Assembly (NCBI RefSeq): GCF_029626035.1
Contig: NZ_JARUBE010000003.1
Coordinates: forward strand, 1,736,001-1,800,000
Length of the DNA: 64,000 nucleotides
Origin: Micromonospora sp. WMMD980
GTDB lineage: Bacteria > Actinomycetota > Actinomycetes > Mycobacteriales > Micromonosporaceae
Direction of reading: 5' to 3'
Within the stretch, counting starts at the first letter, position 1, and each line of letters opens with the position of its first letter. Below the pieces are notes generated by a model. The model was not told where the DNA came from. It made no database searches and was given only the letters and a program-made list of their open reading frames with translations. Shown piece after piece: positions 23,360 to 30,631 of this stretch. The position numbers and the translations under genes are program-made.

Positions 23360-23386
23360 GCGGCCCTGCGGGCCCGCGATTTTTTT
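23360..23386 (+). terminator. intrinsic terminator with 7-T run
   Basis: GCGGCCC pairs with GGG(C)CCGC (one bulged C, TGC loop) and is followed by GA and seven T. It is the only classical rho-independent terminator with a long T-run that I found in the window. Confidence 0.82.
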
Positions 23387-23593
23387 CCGATCTCCGGTTG
23401 AACCTTCGCCGACGGGGCTCCGTACCTAAGCGGGAATGGACGCAGATCTTCCGCCGCGCCCGGACGGCGCGGAGACGGTGCGGAGAGGCGCCGTCGGCCA
23501 TTGACGCGCGACCACGGCGTCGCAGTGATCCCACCCCGAGGAATTGAGCCGGGATCGCCAGTCAGCTACCGGATCGAGAAGGAGAGCAATTCG

Positions 23594-24922
23594 ATGCGCA
23601 GGTCCACACGGGCGCGCCGGTCATCCGGTAACGCGCGGAGCAAGCGGGTGCTGGCCGTGGTCGGCACGCTCGCCGTCTTCGGCGGCATCGTCGCCGTCAC
23701 CCAGATCTCGTCCGCCCAGGACCAGCGCAGGACCACCCGAGCCGCCTCGGCGTCCTGCGTGCCCTCGAGCCCGGGGGCGACCGCCCCGGGCGGTCAGGGC
23801 AGCACCACCCGGACCTGGCAGAACGGCCGCTGGGTGCGCAACCACTGGGGAGACGGCCAGATGTCCGCGGCCGAGTGCCAGCAGACGAACGCGGGCGGTG
23901 CCGGCGCGGGCACCCCCACCGTGGCCTGCCCCGACGTCAAGGGCAAGCTGCCGCAGGTGCCCGACCGGGCCCGTGCCGAGGTGGACCGCAACCTGGCCCT
24001 GCTGGAGAGCCAGATCGCCGAGGCGAACCGGCGGCTCGCGGCGGAGGGCCGCAACGGCGGCACCTTCATCAACAACGCCATCCTCCGTCCGCTCGCGGAC
24101 AAGCGGACCGCCACGCTCAACCGGATCGCCACCGCGATCGGTCGCGGCGGCCAGCGCCCGCAGGGCCTGGACAAGCTCGCCCAGTGCGCGCTCGCCGACA
24201 ACGCCCAGAACGGCGGCAACAACGGCGGCGGCGCCAACAACGGTGGTGGCCAGAACGGTGGCAACAACGGTGGCCAGAACGGTGGCGGCCAGAACGGTGG
24301 CGGCCAGAACGGTGGCGGCCAGAACAACGGTGGCCAGAACGGCGGCAACAACAACGGTGGCGGCCAGAACAACGGCGGCCTCCAGGCGCTGGCCAAGGAC
24401 TGCACCAACAGCCAGTTGGCGGCGCACGACGGCTTCCAGAACGGCAATCGGTGCGTGAGCACCGCCTTCGGTGAGGTCGCCGCCGCCGCGAACAACCCGT
24501 CGCTGCTCATCACCCAGTTCCCGAACCAGGTGCAGCGCAACCAGCCGTTCACCCTCCGGGTCACCACCAAGAACCTGGTGCGGGACCGCTTCCTCGCCGC
24601 CGGGCAGGGTGGTTACTACCTCGAGAGTTCGCTGCTCAACGACCAGGGCCTGGTCCGCGGCCACTTCCACACCGCGTGCCGGATGCTCGGCAGCACCCGG
24701 CAGCCCCCGAACCCGCAGGACGTGCCCGCCTTCTTCGTCGCCACCGAGGACGGCAGGGGCGGCAACCAGCCGGACGACGTGCTGATCCAGATCCCGGGCC
24801 TGCCGGACTCGGGCCTGGCGCAGTGCTCGGTGTGGGCCGGTGACGGCTCCCACCGGATCCCGATGATGGAGCGGGCCAACCAGACCCCCGCCATCGACGT
24901 GGTGCGCATCCAGGTCAACTGA
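23594..24922 (+). CDS. secreted protein with Gly/Asn/Gln repeat linker, unknown function
   Basis: 442 aa, ATG 7 nt after AAGGAGAG. An Arg-rich N-terminus and a hydrophobic stretch (VLAVVGTLAVFGGIVAVTQI, about 17-36) form a signal peptide or anchor. A first domain (about 50-205) with paired Cys (SASCVP, ECQQT, VACPDV, QCALAD) precedes a low-complexity linker of NGGGQ-type units (about 207-262). The C-terminal domain (about 265-442) contains ACRMLGSTRQPP, FFVATEDG and SVWAGDGSHRIPMMERANQT. That domain looks conserved in actinomycete exported proteins, but I know no function. A wall-associated matrix role is speculation. Confidence 0.8.
   Translation: MRRSTRARRSSGNARSKRVLAVVGTLAVFGGIVAVTQISSAQDQRRTTRAASASCVPSSPGATAPGGQGSTTRTWQNGRWVRNHWGDGQMSAAECQQTNAGGAGAGTPTVACPDVKGKLPQVPDRARAEVDRNLALLESQIAEANRRLAAEGRNGGTFINNAILRPLADKRTATLNRIATAIGRGGQRPQGLDKLAQCALADNAQNGGNNGGGANNGGGQNGGNNGGQNGGGQNGGGQNGGGQNNGGQNGGNNNGGGQNNGGLQALAKDCTNSQLAAHDGFQNGNRCVSTAFGEVAAAANNPSLLITQFPNQVQRNQPFTLRVTTKNLVRDRFLAAGQGGYYLESSLLNDQGLVRGHFHTACRMLGSTRQPPNPQDVPAFFVATEDGRGGNQPDDVLIQIPGLPDSGLAQCSVWAGDGSHRIPMMERANQTPAIDVVRIQVN
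24210..24380 (+). repeat. short tandem repeats encoding NGGGQ units
   Basis: Fifteen-base units of the type GGTGGCGGCCAGAAC are repeated with small variations inside the coding region. The repeat is protein-coding and in frame throughout. Confidence 0.85.
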
Positions 24923-24931
24923 CCGGTTGAC

Positions 24932-24975
24932 GACGGCCGGAGCCGCCCGGGGAGGACCTCGGGCGGCTCCGGCCG
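24932..24975. terminator. bidirectional hairpin between the repeat protein and lsr2
   Basis: A perfect 17-bp stem (24932-24948 with 24959-24975) encloses a 10-nt loop and is followed on the plus strand by TCTCACGTCT. Confidence 0.85.
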
Positions 24976-25103
24976 TTCTCACGTCTGGAAAATTGGTGCC
25001 GGCTCGATCCGGTCACACGAAAATTGTCGACCGGGGAGAACTCGAACGGGGCCACCCCGATTTCTCGGCGTGACCCCGGGCGCCCGACGGTGGACCGGGA
25101 GGC

Positions 25104-25451
25104 TCAGCGGTTCTTGTAGGCCTCCACCACGGAGACCGGGATGCGGCCCCGCTCGGAAATCTCGTAGCCGTTCTTGGCGGCCCATTCCCGGATCGCGCGG
25201 TTCTGCTCGCGGTCCATTCCCGAGGTGCTCGGGCGGGTGGCGCGCCGGGTGGTGCGGCTGCCGTCGACGGGCCCGCGGCCGATGCGCCGGCCAGCGTTGA
25301 TATAGGGGTCGAGGGCCTTGCGCAGGACGCCGGCGTTCTCGTCCGAGACGTCGATCGTGTACGCCACGCCGTCCAGGCTGAACTCGACGGTCCGATCGGC
25401 CTTTCCGCCGTCGAGGTCGTCGGTCAGAACGGTGATTACTTTCCTTGCCAT
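25104..25451 (-). CDS. lsr2: Lsr2 nucleoid-associated protein
   Basis: 115 aa starting [15 protein letters not shown], 8 nt after GGGAG; the alternative MAMARK start would leave only 2 nt of spacing. The N-terminal dimerisation domain ([21 protein letters not shown]) is followed by a basic linker, then the C-terminal DNA-binding domain with [25 protein letters not shown], which holds the RGR minor-groove hook. Lsr2 silences AT-rich and acquired DNA in actinobacteria. It is monocistronic and convergent with the Gly/Asn/Gln repeat protein. Confidence 0.97.
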   Translation of the reverse strand: MARKVITVLTDDLDGGKADRTVEFSLDGVAYTIDVSDENAGVLRKALDPYINAGRRIGRGPVDGSRTTRRATRPSTSGMDREQNRAIREWAAKNGYEISERGRIPVSVVEAYKNR

Positions 25452-25642
25452 CGCCATTACTCCCTGTGTCGGGCGGGGTGTGGCTAAGAGTTTGGCCCAC
25501 CAAGCGGTAATTTCGCAACAATACCCGCCCCGCGCCATTCGGCGGGTCGCGGAATCCGCGGACGGGGAAAAGGGGGCCGGCGTCGCGAGCGGGCCGGAGA
25601 GTGTCCTGGGTCACAAGTTGGAACAAGGGGCACGGCCTGTTA

Positions 25643-25663
25643 CTTGAGTCAGACACGCTCAAC
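25643..25663. promoter_or_regulatory. HAIR-like operator (HspR site) upstream of lon
   Basis: CTTGAGT, a 7-nt spacer and GCTCAAC match the HAIR consensus CTTGAGT-N7-ACTCAAG in all seven left positions and five of seven right ones. It lies 22 nt before the lon ATG. In Streptomyces HspR represses lon through such a site. Confidence 0.8.
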
Positions 25664-25684
25664 CGACGTGATGGCAGGTGTTCG

Positions 25685-28021
25685 ATGGCAACTCTTCCGG
25701 TACTTCCCCTGACCGACGCCGTCCTGCTGCCCGGGATGGTCATCCCGGTGACACTCGACCCGACCACCCAGGCCGCGATCGACGCGGCCCGCGCGACGGG
25801 TGACCGGACGCTGCTCGCCGTGCCCCGCATCGACGGCGAGTACGGCCCCGTCGGCGTGGTCGCCACCATCGAGAAGGTGGGTCGGCTGCCCAGCGGCGAG
25901 CCGGCAGCCGTGGTCCGTGGTCTCGACCGCGCCCGCATCGGCTCCGGCGTGCCCGGCCCCGGCGCCGCCCTCTGGGTCGAGGCGACCCCTCTCGACGAGC
26001 CCGCCCCCGCCGGCCGGGCCCGGGAACTGGCCCGCGAGTACCGGGCGCTGACCACCTCGGTGCTCCAGCAGCGCGGCGCCTGGCAGGTCATCGACGCGAT
26101 GGAGCGGATGACCGACCTCTCCGAGCTGGCCGACTCGGCCGGCTACGCGCCCTGGCTCAGCCTGGCGCAGAAGACCGAGCTGCTCGCCGCGCCGGACGTC
26201 ACCGCCCGGCTGGAACTGCTGGTCGGCTGGGTGAAGGAGCACCTGGCCGAGCAGGAGGTCACCGAGCGGATCACCAGCGACGTCCGCGAGGGGCTGGAGA
26301 AGTCCCAGCGCGAGTTCCTGCTCCGGCAGCAACTCGCCGCGATCCGCAAGGAACTCGGCGAGGACGAGCCGGACGGCTCCGCCGACTACCGCGCCCGGGT
26401 CGGGTCCGCCGACCTGCCGGACGACGTCCGCGCGGCGGCCCTGCGCGAGGTCGGCAAGCTGGAACGGGCCAGCGACGCCTCGCCCGAGGCGGGCTGGATC
26501 CGCACCTGGCTGGACACCGTCCTCGAGATGCCCTGGGGCACGCGTACCGAGGACAACACCGACCTGGCCGCGGCCCGGGCCGTGCTGGACGCCGACCACG
26601 CCGGCCTGGCCGACGTGAAGGACCGCATCCTGGAGTACCTCGCGGTGCGCAACCGCCGCGCGGAGCGCGACCTGGGTGTGGTCGGCGGGCGCGGCTCCGG
26701 TGCCGTGCTCGCCCTGGGCGGCCCGCCCGGTGTCGGCAAGACCAGCCTCGGCGAGTCGGTCGCCCGGGCGCTCGGGCGCAACTTCGTCCGGGTCTCCCTC
26801 GGCGGCGTGCGCGATGAGGCGGAGATCCGCGGCCACCGGCGCACCTACGTCGGCGCGCTGCCCGGCCGGATCGTGCGGGCGCTGCGCGAGGCCGGCTCGA
26901 TGAACCCGGTCGTGCTGCTCGACGAGGTCGACAAGCTGGCCGTCGGCTACTCCGGCGACCCGGCGGCGGCCCTGCTGGAGGTGCTCGACCCGGCGCAGAA
27001 CCACACCTTCCGCGACCACTACCTCGAGGTCGACCTCGACCTGTCCGACGTGCTGTTCCTGGCCACCGCCAACGTGGTGGAGGCGATCCCCGGCCCGCTG
27101 CTAGACCGGATGGAGCTGGTGACGCTCGACGGCTACACCGAGGACGAGAAGGTGGCCATCGCCCGCGACCACCTGCTGCCCCGGCAGCGGGAGCGGGCCG
27201 GCCTGACCGCCGAGGAGGTGACCGTCGCCGACGAGGCGTTGGCGCTGATCGCCGGGGAGCACACCCGGGAGGCGGGCGTCCGGCAGCTCGAACGGGCGCT
27301 GGCCAAGATCCTGCGCAAGGTGACCGTGGCGCTGGCGTCCGACCCGACGCCGGTCCGGGTCGACACCGGAAACCTGGCCCGCTACCTGGGCCGGCCGAAG
27401 TTCACCCCGGAGTCGGCCGAACGGACCGCGGTGCCCGGCGTGGCGACCGGCCTGGCCGTCACCGGCGCCGGTGGCGATGTGCTCTTCATCGAGGCCACCA
27501 GCATGGAGGGCGAGCCGGGCCTGACCCTCACCGGTCAGCTCGGTGACGTGATGAAGGAGTCGGCGCACATCGCGCTGTCGTACCTGCGCTCCAACGGGCG
27601 CCGCCTCGGCATCGACCCGAACGCACTCGCCGGACGGCGGATCCACGTGCACTTCCCGGCGGGCGCGGTGCCCAAGGACGGCCCGAGCGCCGGCATCACC
27701 ATGGTGACCGCGCTGGCGTCCCTGGTGACCGGGCGGCCGGTCCGGCCCGAGTTCGGGATGACCGGCGAGGTGACCCTCTCCGGCCGGGTGCTGCCCATCG
27801 GCGGCGTGAAGCAGAAGCTGCTCGCCGCGCACCGGGCCGGCCTGACCGAGGTGATCATCCCGAAGCGCAACGAGCCGGACCTGGACGACCTGCCGGCCGA
27901 GGTCCGGGAGGCGCTCACCGTGCACACCCTCGCCGACGTCGCCGACGTGCTCGCGCTGGCGCTGCGTCCGGTCGAGGTGGACGCGCAGAGCCTGGGCGGT
28001 CAGCCGCTCGCCGCGGCCTGA
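25685..28021 (+). CDS. lon: ATP-dependent protease Lon
   Basis: 778 aa. The N-terminal LON substrate domain (LPVLPLTDAVLLPGMVIPVT) is followed by an AAA+ module with Walker A GGPPGVGKTS, Walker B VVLLDEVDKL and sensor ATANVVEAIPGPLLDRME, and the proteolytic domain with the Ser-Lys dyad in KDGPSAGITM and GGVKQKLLAAHRAG. Lon degrades misfolded and regulatory proteins in the cytoplasm. The upstream HAIR-like operator overlaps the likely promoter, predicting heat-inducible expression through HspR. An upstream ATG (25668) precedes the better-placed ATG 25685 after GCAGGTG. Confidence 0.97.
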   Translation: MATLPVLPLTDAVLLPGMVIPVTLDPTTQAAIDAARATGDRTLLAVPRIDGEYGPVGVVATIEKVGRLPSGEPAAVVRGLDRARIGSGVPGPGAALWVEATPLDEPAPAGRARELAREYRALTTSVLQQRGAWQVIDAMERMTDLSELADSAGYAPWLSLAQKTELLAAPDVTARLELLVGWVKEHLAEQEVTERITSDVREGLEKSQREFLLRQQLAAIRKELGEDEPDGSADYRARVGSADLPDDVRAAALREVGKLERASDASPEAGWIRTWLDTVLEMPWGTRTEDNTDLAAARAVLDADHAGLADVKDRILEYLAVRNRRAERDLGVVGGRGSGAVLALGGPPGVGKTSLGESVARALGRNFVRVSLGGVRDEAEIRGHRRTYVGALPGRIVRALREAGSMNPVVLLDEVDKLAVGYSGDPAAALLEVLDPAQNHTFRDHYLEVDLDLSDVLFLATANVVEAIPGPLLDRMELVTLDGYTEDEKVAIARDHLLPRQRERAGLTAEEVTVADEALALIAGEHTREAGVRQLERALAKILRKVTVALASDPTPVRVDTGNLARYLGRPKFTPESAERTAVPGVATGLAVTGAGGDVLFIEATSMEGEPGLTLTGQLGDVMKESAHIALSYLRSNGRRLGIDPNALAGRRIHVHFPAGAVPKDGPSAGITMVTALASLVTGRPVRPEFGMTGEVTLSGRVLPIGGVKQKLLAAHRAGLTEVIIPKRNEPDLDDLPAEVREALTVHTLADVADVLALALRPVEVDAQSLGGQPLAAA

Positions 28022-28030
28022 CCCGCCGCC

Positions 28031-28070
28031 GCCGAACCCCCGTCGCCGCACCCGGTGGCGGGGGTTCGGC
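28031..28070. terminator. bidirectional hairpin between lon and the helicase gene
   Basis: A 17-bp stem with two wobble pairs (28031-28047 with 28054-28070) and a 6-nt loop lies between convergent stops. Confidence 0.82.
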
Positions 28071-28079
28071 GGGCGCCGG

Positions 28080-29837
28080 TCACCGACGGTCGCGCCGGTC
28101 CCGGCCCTCGAAGCGGCGCTCGCCCGGGTCGCCCTCGCCGTCCCGGTCACGGCGGACGGTCGCCTTGCGGCCCTTGATGGTGCTGCCGCGCAGGCCGGCG
28201 ATCACCTCGTCGGCCAGCGCCTGCGGGACCTCGACGAGCGAGAACCGGTCCGCGATCTCGATCGAGCCGATGTCGCGCCCGCTGGCCCGGGTCTCGCCGG
28301 TGATCGCGCCCACCAGGTCCTGCGGCCGCACCCCGGCCCGCCGGCCCAGGCCGATGAAGACCTGCGTGGTGCCGGCGCCGCGCGCCCGTACGCCGCCGCG
28401 CCGGTCGCGGCCCTCGGGCCCGGGCCGGCCGTCCCGGTTGGCGCGGACGGCGACCTGCGGGATCTCCTCCTCGTCGGCGGTGCCGGGCAGCGTGGCCTCG
28501 TGCGCCAGCCGCACCGCGGCGAGCGCCACCTCCATCAGGTCGAACTCGTCGGTGAGCGACTCGACGACCGCCCGGAACGGCTCCAGGTCGTCCTCCAGCA
28601 GGGCCTCCCGCACCGCGGCCTGGGTCAGCTCGAACCGCCGGGTACGCAGGTCGGCGACGGTCGGGATCTTGTCGATGGTGATCCGTTGGCCGGTGACCCG
28701 CTCGATCGTCTTGAGCATCCGGTGCTCGCGCGGCTCGGCGAGGGTGATCGCCACCCCCTCCCGCCCGGCCCGGCCCACCCGCCCGATCCGGTGCACGTAC
28801 GCCTCCGGCGCTGACGGGACGTCGTAGTTCACCACGTGGGTGAGCTGCTCGACGTCCAGCCCACGGGCCGCCACGTCGGTGGCGACCAGCAGGTCGGCGG
28901 TGCCGCCGCGCAGCCGGCCCATCACCCGGTCCCGCTGCTCCTGACTCATCCCGCCGTGCAGCGCCTCGGCCCGGTAGCCCCGGCCGTTCATCGTCTCGGT
29001 GAGCCGGTCCACCTCCTCGCGGCTGCGGCAGAACACGATCGCCGCGGTGGGCGACTCGACGTCCAGCACCCGGCCCAGCGCGGCCGGCTTGTGCGCGCGG
29101 GCCACCAGGTAGGCGCTCTGTCGCACCTTGGGCGCCGCCCCGGCCACCGGACGCTCGCGCTCGATCCGGATGCGGACCGGGTCGGTCAGGTGCTGCCGGG
29201 CCAGGCCGTCGATCCGGGCCGGCATGGTGGCCGAGAAGAGCACCGTCTGTCGGCTCTCGGGGGCGTGTTCCAGGATCGCCTCGATGTCCTCGGCGAAGCC
29301 CATGTCGAGCATCTCGTCCGCCTCGTCCAGCACCACGGTGGCCAGCGAGCCCAGCCGCAGCGTGCCCCGGGCGATGTGGTCGAGCGCGCGGCCGGGCGTG
29401 GCCACCACCACGTCCACCCCGTGGTCGAGGGCGCGCAGCTGCCGGCCGATCGGCTGGCCGCCGTAGATCGGCAGCACCCGGGCGCCGAGGTCCTTGCCGT
29501 AGCGGTGGAACGCCTCGGAGACCTGCACGGCCAGCTCCCGCGTCGGCACCAGCACCAGCGACACCGGGTCGCCGTCCGGACGCGCCGTGGGCATCCGCTG
29601 CAGCAGCGGCAGGGCGAAGGCGGCGGTCTTGCCGGTGCCGGTGGCCGCCTGGCCGAGCAGGTCCCGCCCGGCCAGCAGCAGCGGGATGGCCTCGCTCTGG
29701 ATCGGCGTCGGCTCCTCGTAGCCGAGGGCGGACAGCGCTCCCAGCAGCTCGGCGCGCAGCCCGAGATCCGCGAAGGCGGTGGCCTCCTCGGCGTCGGCGG
29801 GGGTGGTGGGATCGGTCGGGGTCGGTGCGGCGCTCAT
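28080..29837 (-). CDS. deaD: DEAD-box RNA helicase with DbpA-type RNA-binding domain
   Basis: 585 aa. The helicase motifs appear in order: Q-motif FADLGL and PTPIQSEAIP, Walker A ATGTGKTAAF, PTRELAVQV, TPGR, DEAD in VLDEADEMLD, SAT, then the second RecA domain with FCRSREEVD, ATDVAARGLD and HRIGRVGRAGREG. A C-terminal DbpA/CsdA RNA-binding domain (about 470-565) contains VFIGLGRRAGVRPQDLVGAI and GEIxxxxxFS-like IGSIEIADRFSLVEVP, and an Arg/Asp-rich tail ends the protein. It remodels structured RNA in ribosome assembly and cold adaptation. Confidence 0.95.
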   Translation of the reverse strand: MSAAPTPTDPTTPADAEEATAFADLGLRAELLGALSALGYEEPTPIQSEAIPLLLAGRDLLGQAATGTGKTAAFALPLLQRMPTARPDGDPVSLVLVPTRELAVQVSEAFHRYGKDLGARVLPIYGGQPIGRQLRALDHGVDVVVATPGRALDHIARGTLRLGSLATVVLDEADEMLDMGFAEDIEAILEHAPESRQTVLFSATMPARIDGLARQHLTDPVRIRIERERPVAGAAPKVRQSAYLVARAHKPAALGRVLDVESPTAAIVFCRSREEVDRLTETMNGRGYRAEALHGGMSQEQRDRVMGRLRGGTADLLVATDVAARGLDVEQLTHVVNYDVPSAPEAYVHRIGRVGRAGREGVAITLAEPREHRMLKTIERVTGQRITIDKIPTVADLRTRRFELTQAAVREALLEDDLEPFRAVVESLTDEFDLMEVALAAVRLAHEATLPGTADEEEIPQVAVRANRDGRPGPEGRDRRGGVRARGAGTTQVFIGLGRRAGVRPQDLVGAITGETRASGRDIGSIEIADRFSLVEVPQALADEVIAGLRGSTIKGRKATVRRDRDGEGDPGERRFEGRDRRDRR

Positions 29838-30047
29838 GCGGCAAGCCTTTCATCACCGCCGGACCCGGGTCGCGGCGACCGGCGCAAACGTTCGCCACGC
29901 CACCCCGCGTCACCGGGGACGGGACGGCCAGCCGGCCACCGTCGTCACGACCACCCCGGCCCGGTGCCGGGTCCGCGTCCAGCCGGCTCGCGACCGGGGC
30001 ACGTCCATCGCGCCGGGTACGACGCATCCCGGCCCACCCCCGGGGGC

Positions 30048-30053
30048 TAGCCT
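30048..30053 (+). promoter_or_regulatory. -10 box TAGCCT, leaderless start of the 2H phosphoesterase
   Basis: TAGCCT, then GATTCC, then GTG 30060. The purine-poor gap excludes a ribosome-binding site. Confidence 0.5.
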
Positions 30054-30059
30054 GATTCC

Positions 30060-30593
30060 GTGCGGACGGTGGAACTGCTCTGCTCGCCGGAGCTGGACGC
30101 GGGCGTGCGGGCGGCCTGGAGCCGGCTCGCGGCGGCTGGGCTGCCGAGCCTGGCCGGCAACACGCACCCGACGAACCGGCCGCACCTGACGCTCGCCTCG
30201 GTCGACGAGTTCCCGCCCGGCGCCGAGCAGCGCCTGGCCGACCTGTGCGCCGCCGCGCTGCCGTTGCCGGTGCGGCTGGGCCGGCTGGAGGTCCTTGACG
30301 GCAGCGCCCCGCTGGTGTGGCTGGTGCACCCGACGCCGCAACTGGTCGCGCTGCACGGGGCGGTCTGGGACGTGCTCGCCGGGGCGCCCGGCCCGCACCC
30401 CTGGCATCTGCCCGGGCGGTGGGTCCCGCACCTGAGCCTGGCGTTGCGCTTCCGGGGCGCCGACCGGCGCCGGGCCCGCGCGGTCGCCGGGGCGCAGCGG
30501 CCGGGCGGGGCCTTCGTGGCGGCCCGCAGCTATGACGGTGGCACCCGCACGGTGCGCGAGTTGACCGCCGCCTGCCCGCGCCCCGGCGGCTGA
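30060..30593 (+). CDS. 2'-5' RNA ligase/cyclic phosphodiesterase family (2H) protein
   Basis: 177 aa with a GTG start. Two H-x-T/S-x motifs define the 2H superfamily: RPHLTLASV near residue 42 and WVPHLSLAL near residue 122. The internal repeat of two similar halves around ARLEVL-like LGRLEVLDGSAPLVWLVH is visible. Members ligate or hydrolyse 2',5' or cyclic phosphate bonds in RNA or nucleotides. It stands alone between the helicase and a convergent GH43 gene, with a hairpin after it. Substrate is unknown. Confidence 0.87.
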   Translation: MRTVELLCSPELDAGVRAAWSRLAAAGLPSLAGNTHPTNRPHLTLASVDEFPPGAEQRLADLCAAALPLPVRLGRLEVLDGSAPLVWLVHPTPQLVALHGAVWDVLAGAPGPHPWHLPGRWVPHLSLALRFRGADRRRARAVAGAQRPGGAFVAARSYDGGTRTVRELTAACPRPGG

Positions 30594-30628
30594 GCCGGGG
30601 CCGCCCCCGGCCCGGGACCGGCCCCGGC
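30594..30628. terminator. bidirectional hairpin between the 2H and GH43 genes
   Basis: GCCGGGGCCG pairs with CGGCCCCGGC (30594-30603 with 30619-30628), overlapping the end of the first gene, between convergent stops. Confidence 0.78.
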
Positions 30629-30631
30629 GAC

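Noticed and set aside
24210..24380. Short regular repeats that might be a CRISPR array
   Set aside because: The units are 15 bp, contiguous, in frame and encode NGGGQ; there are no unique spacers and no cas genes.
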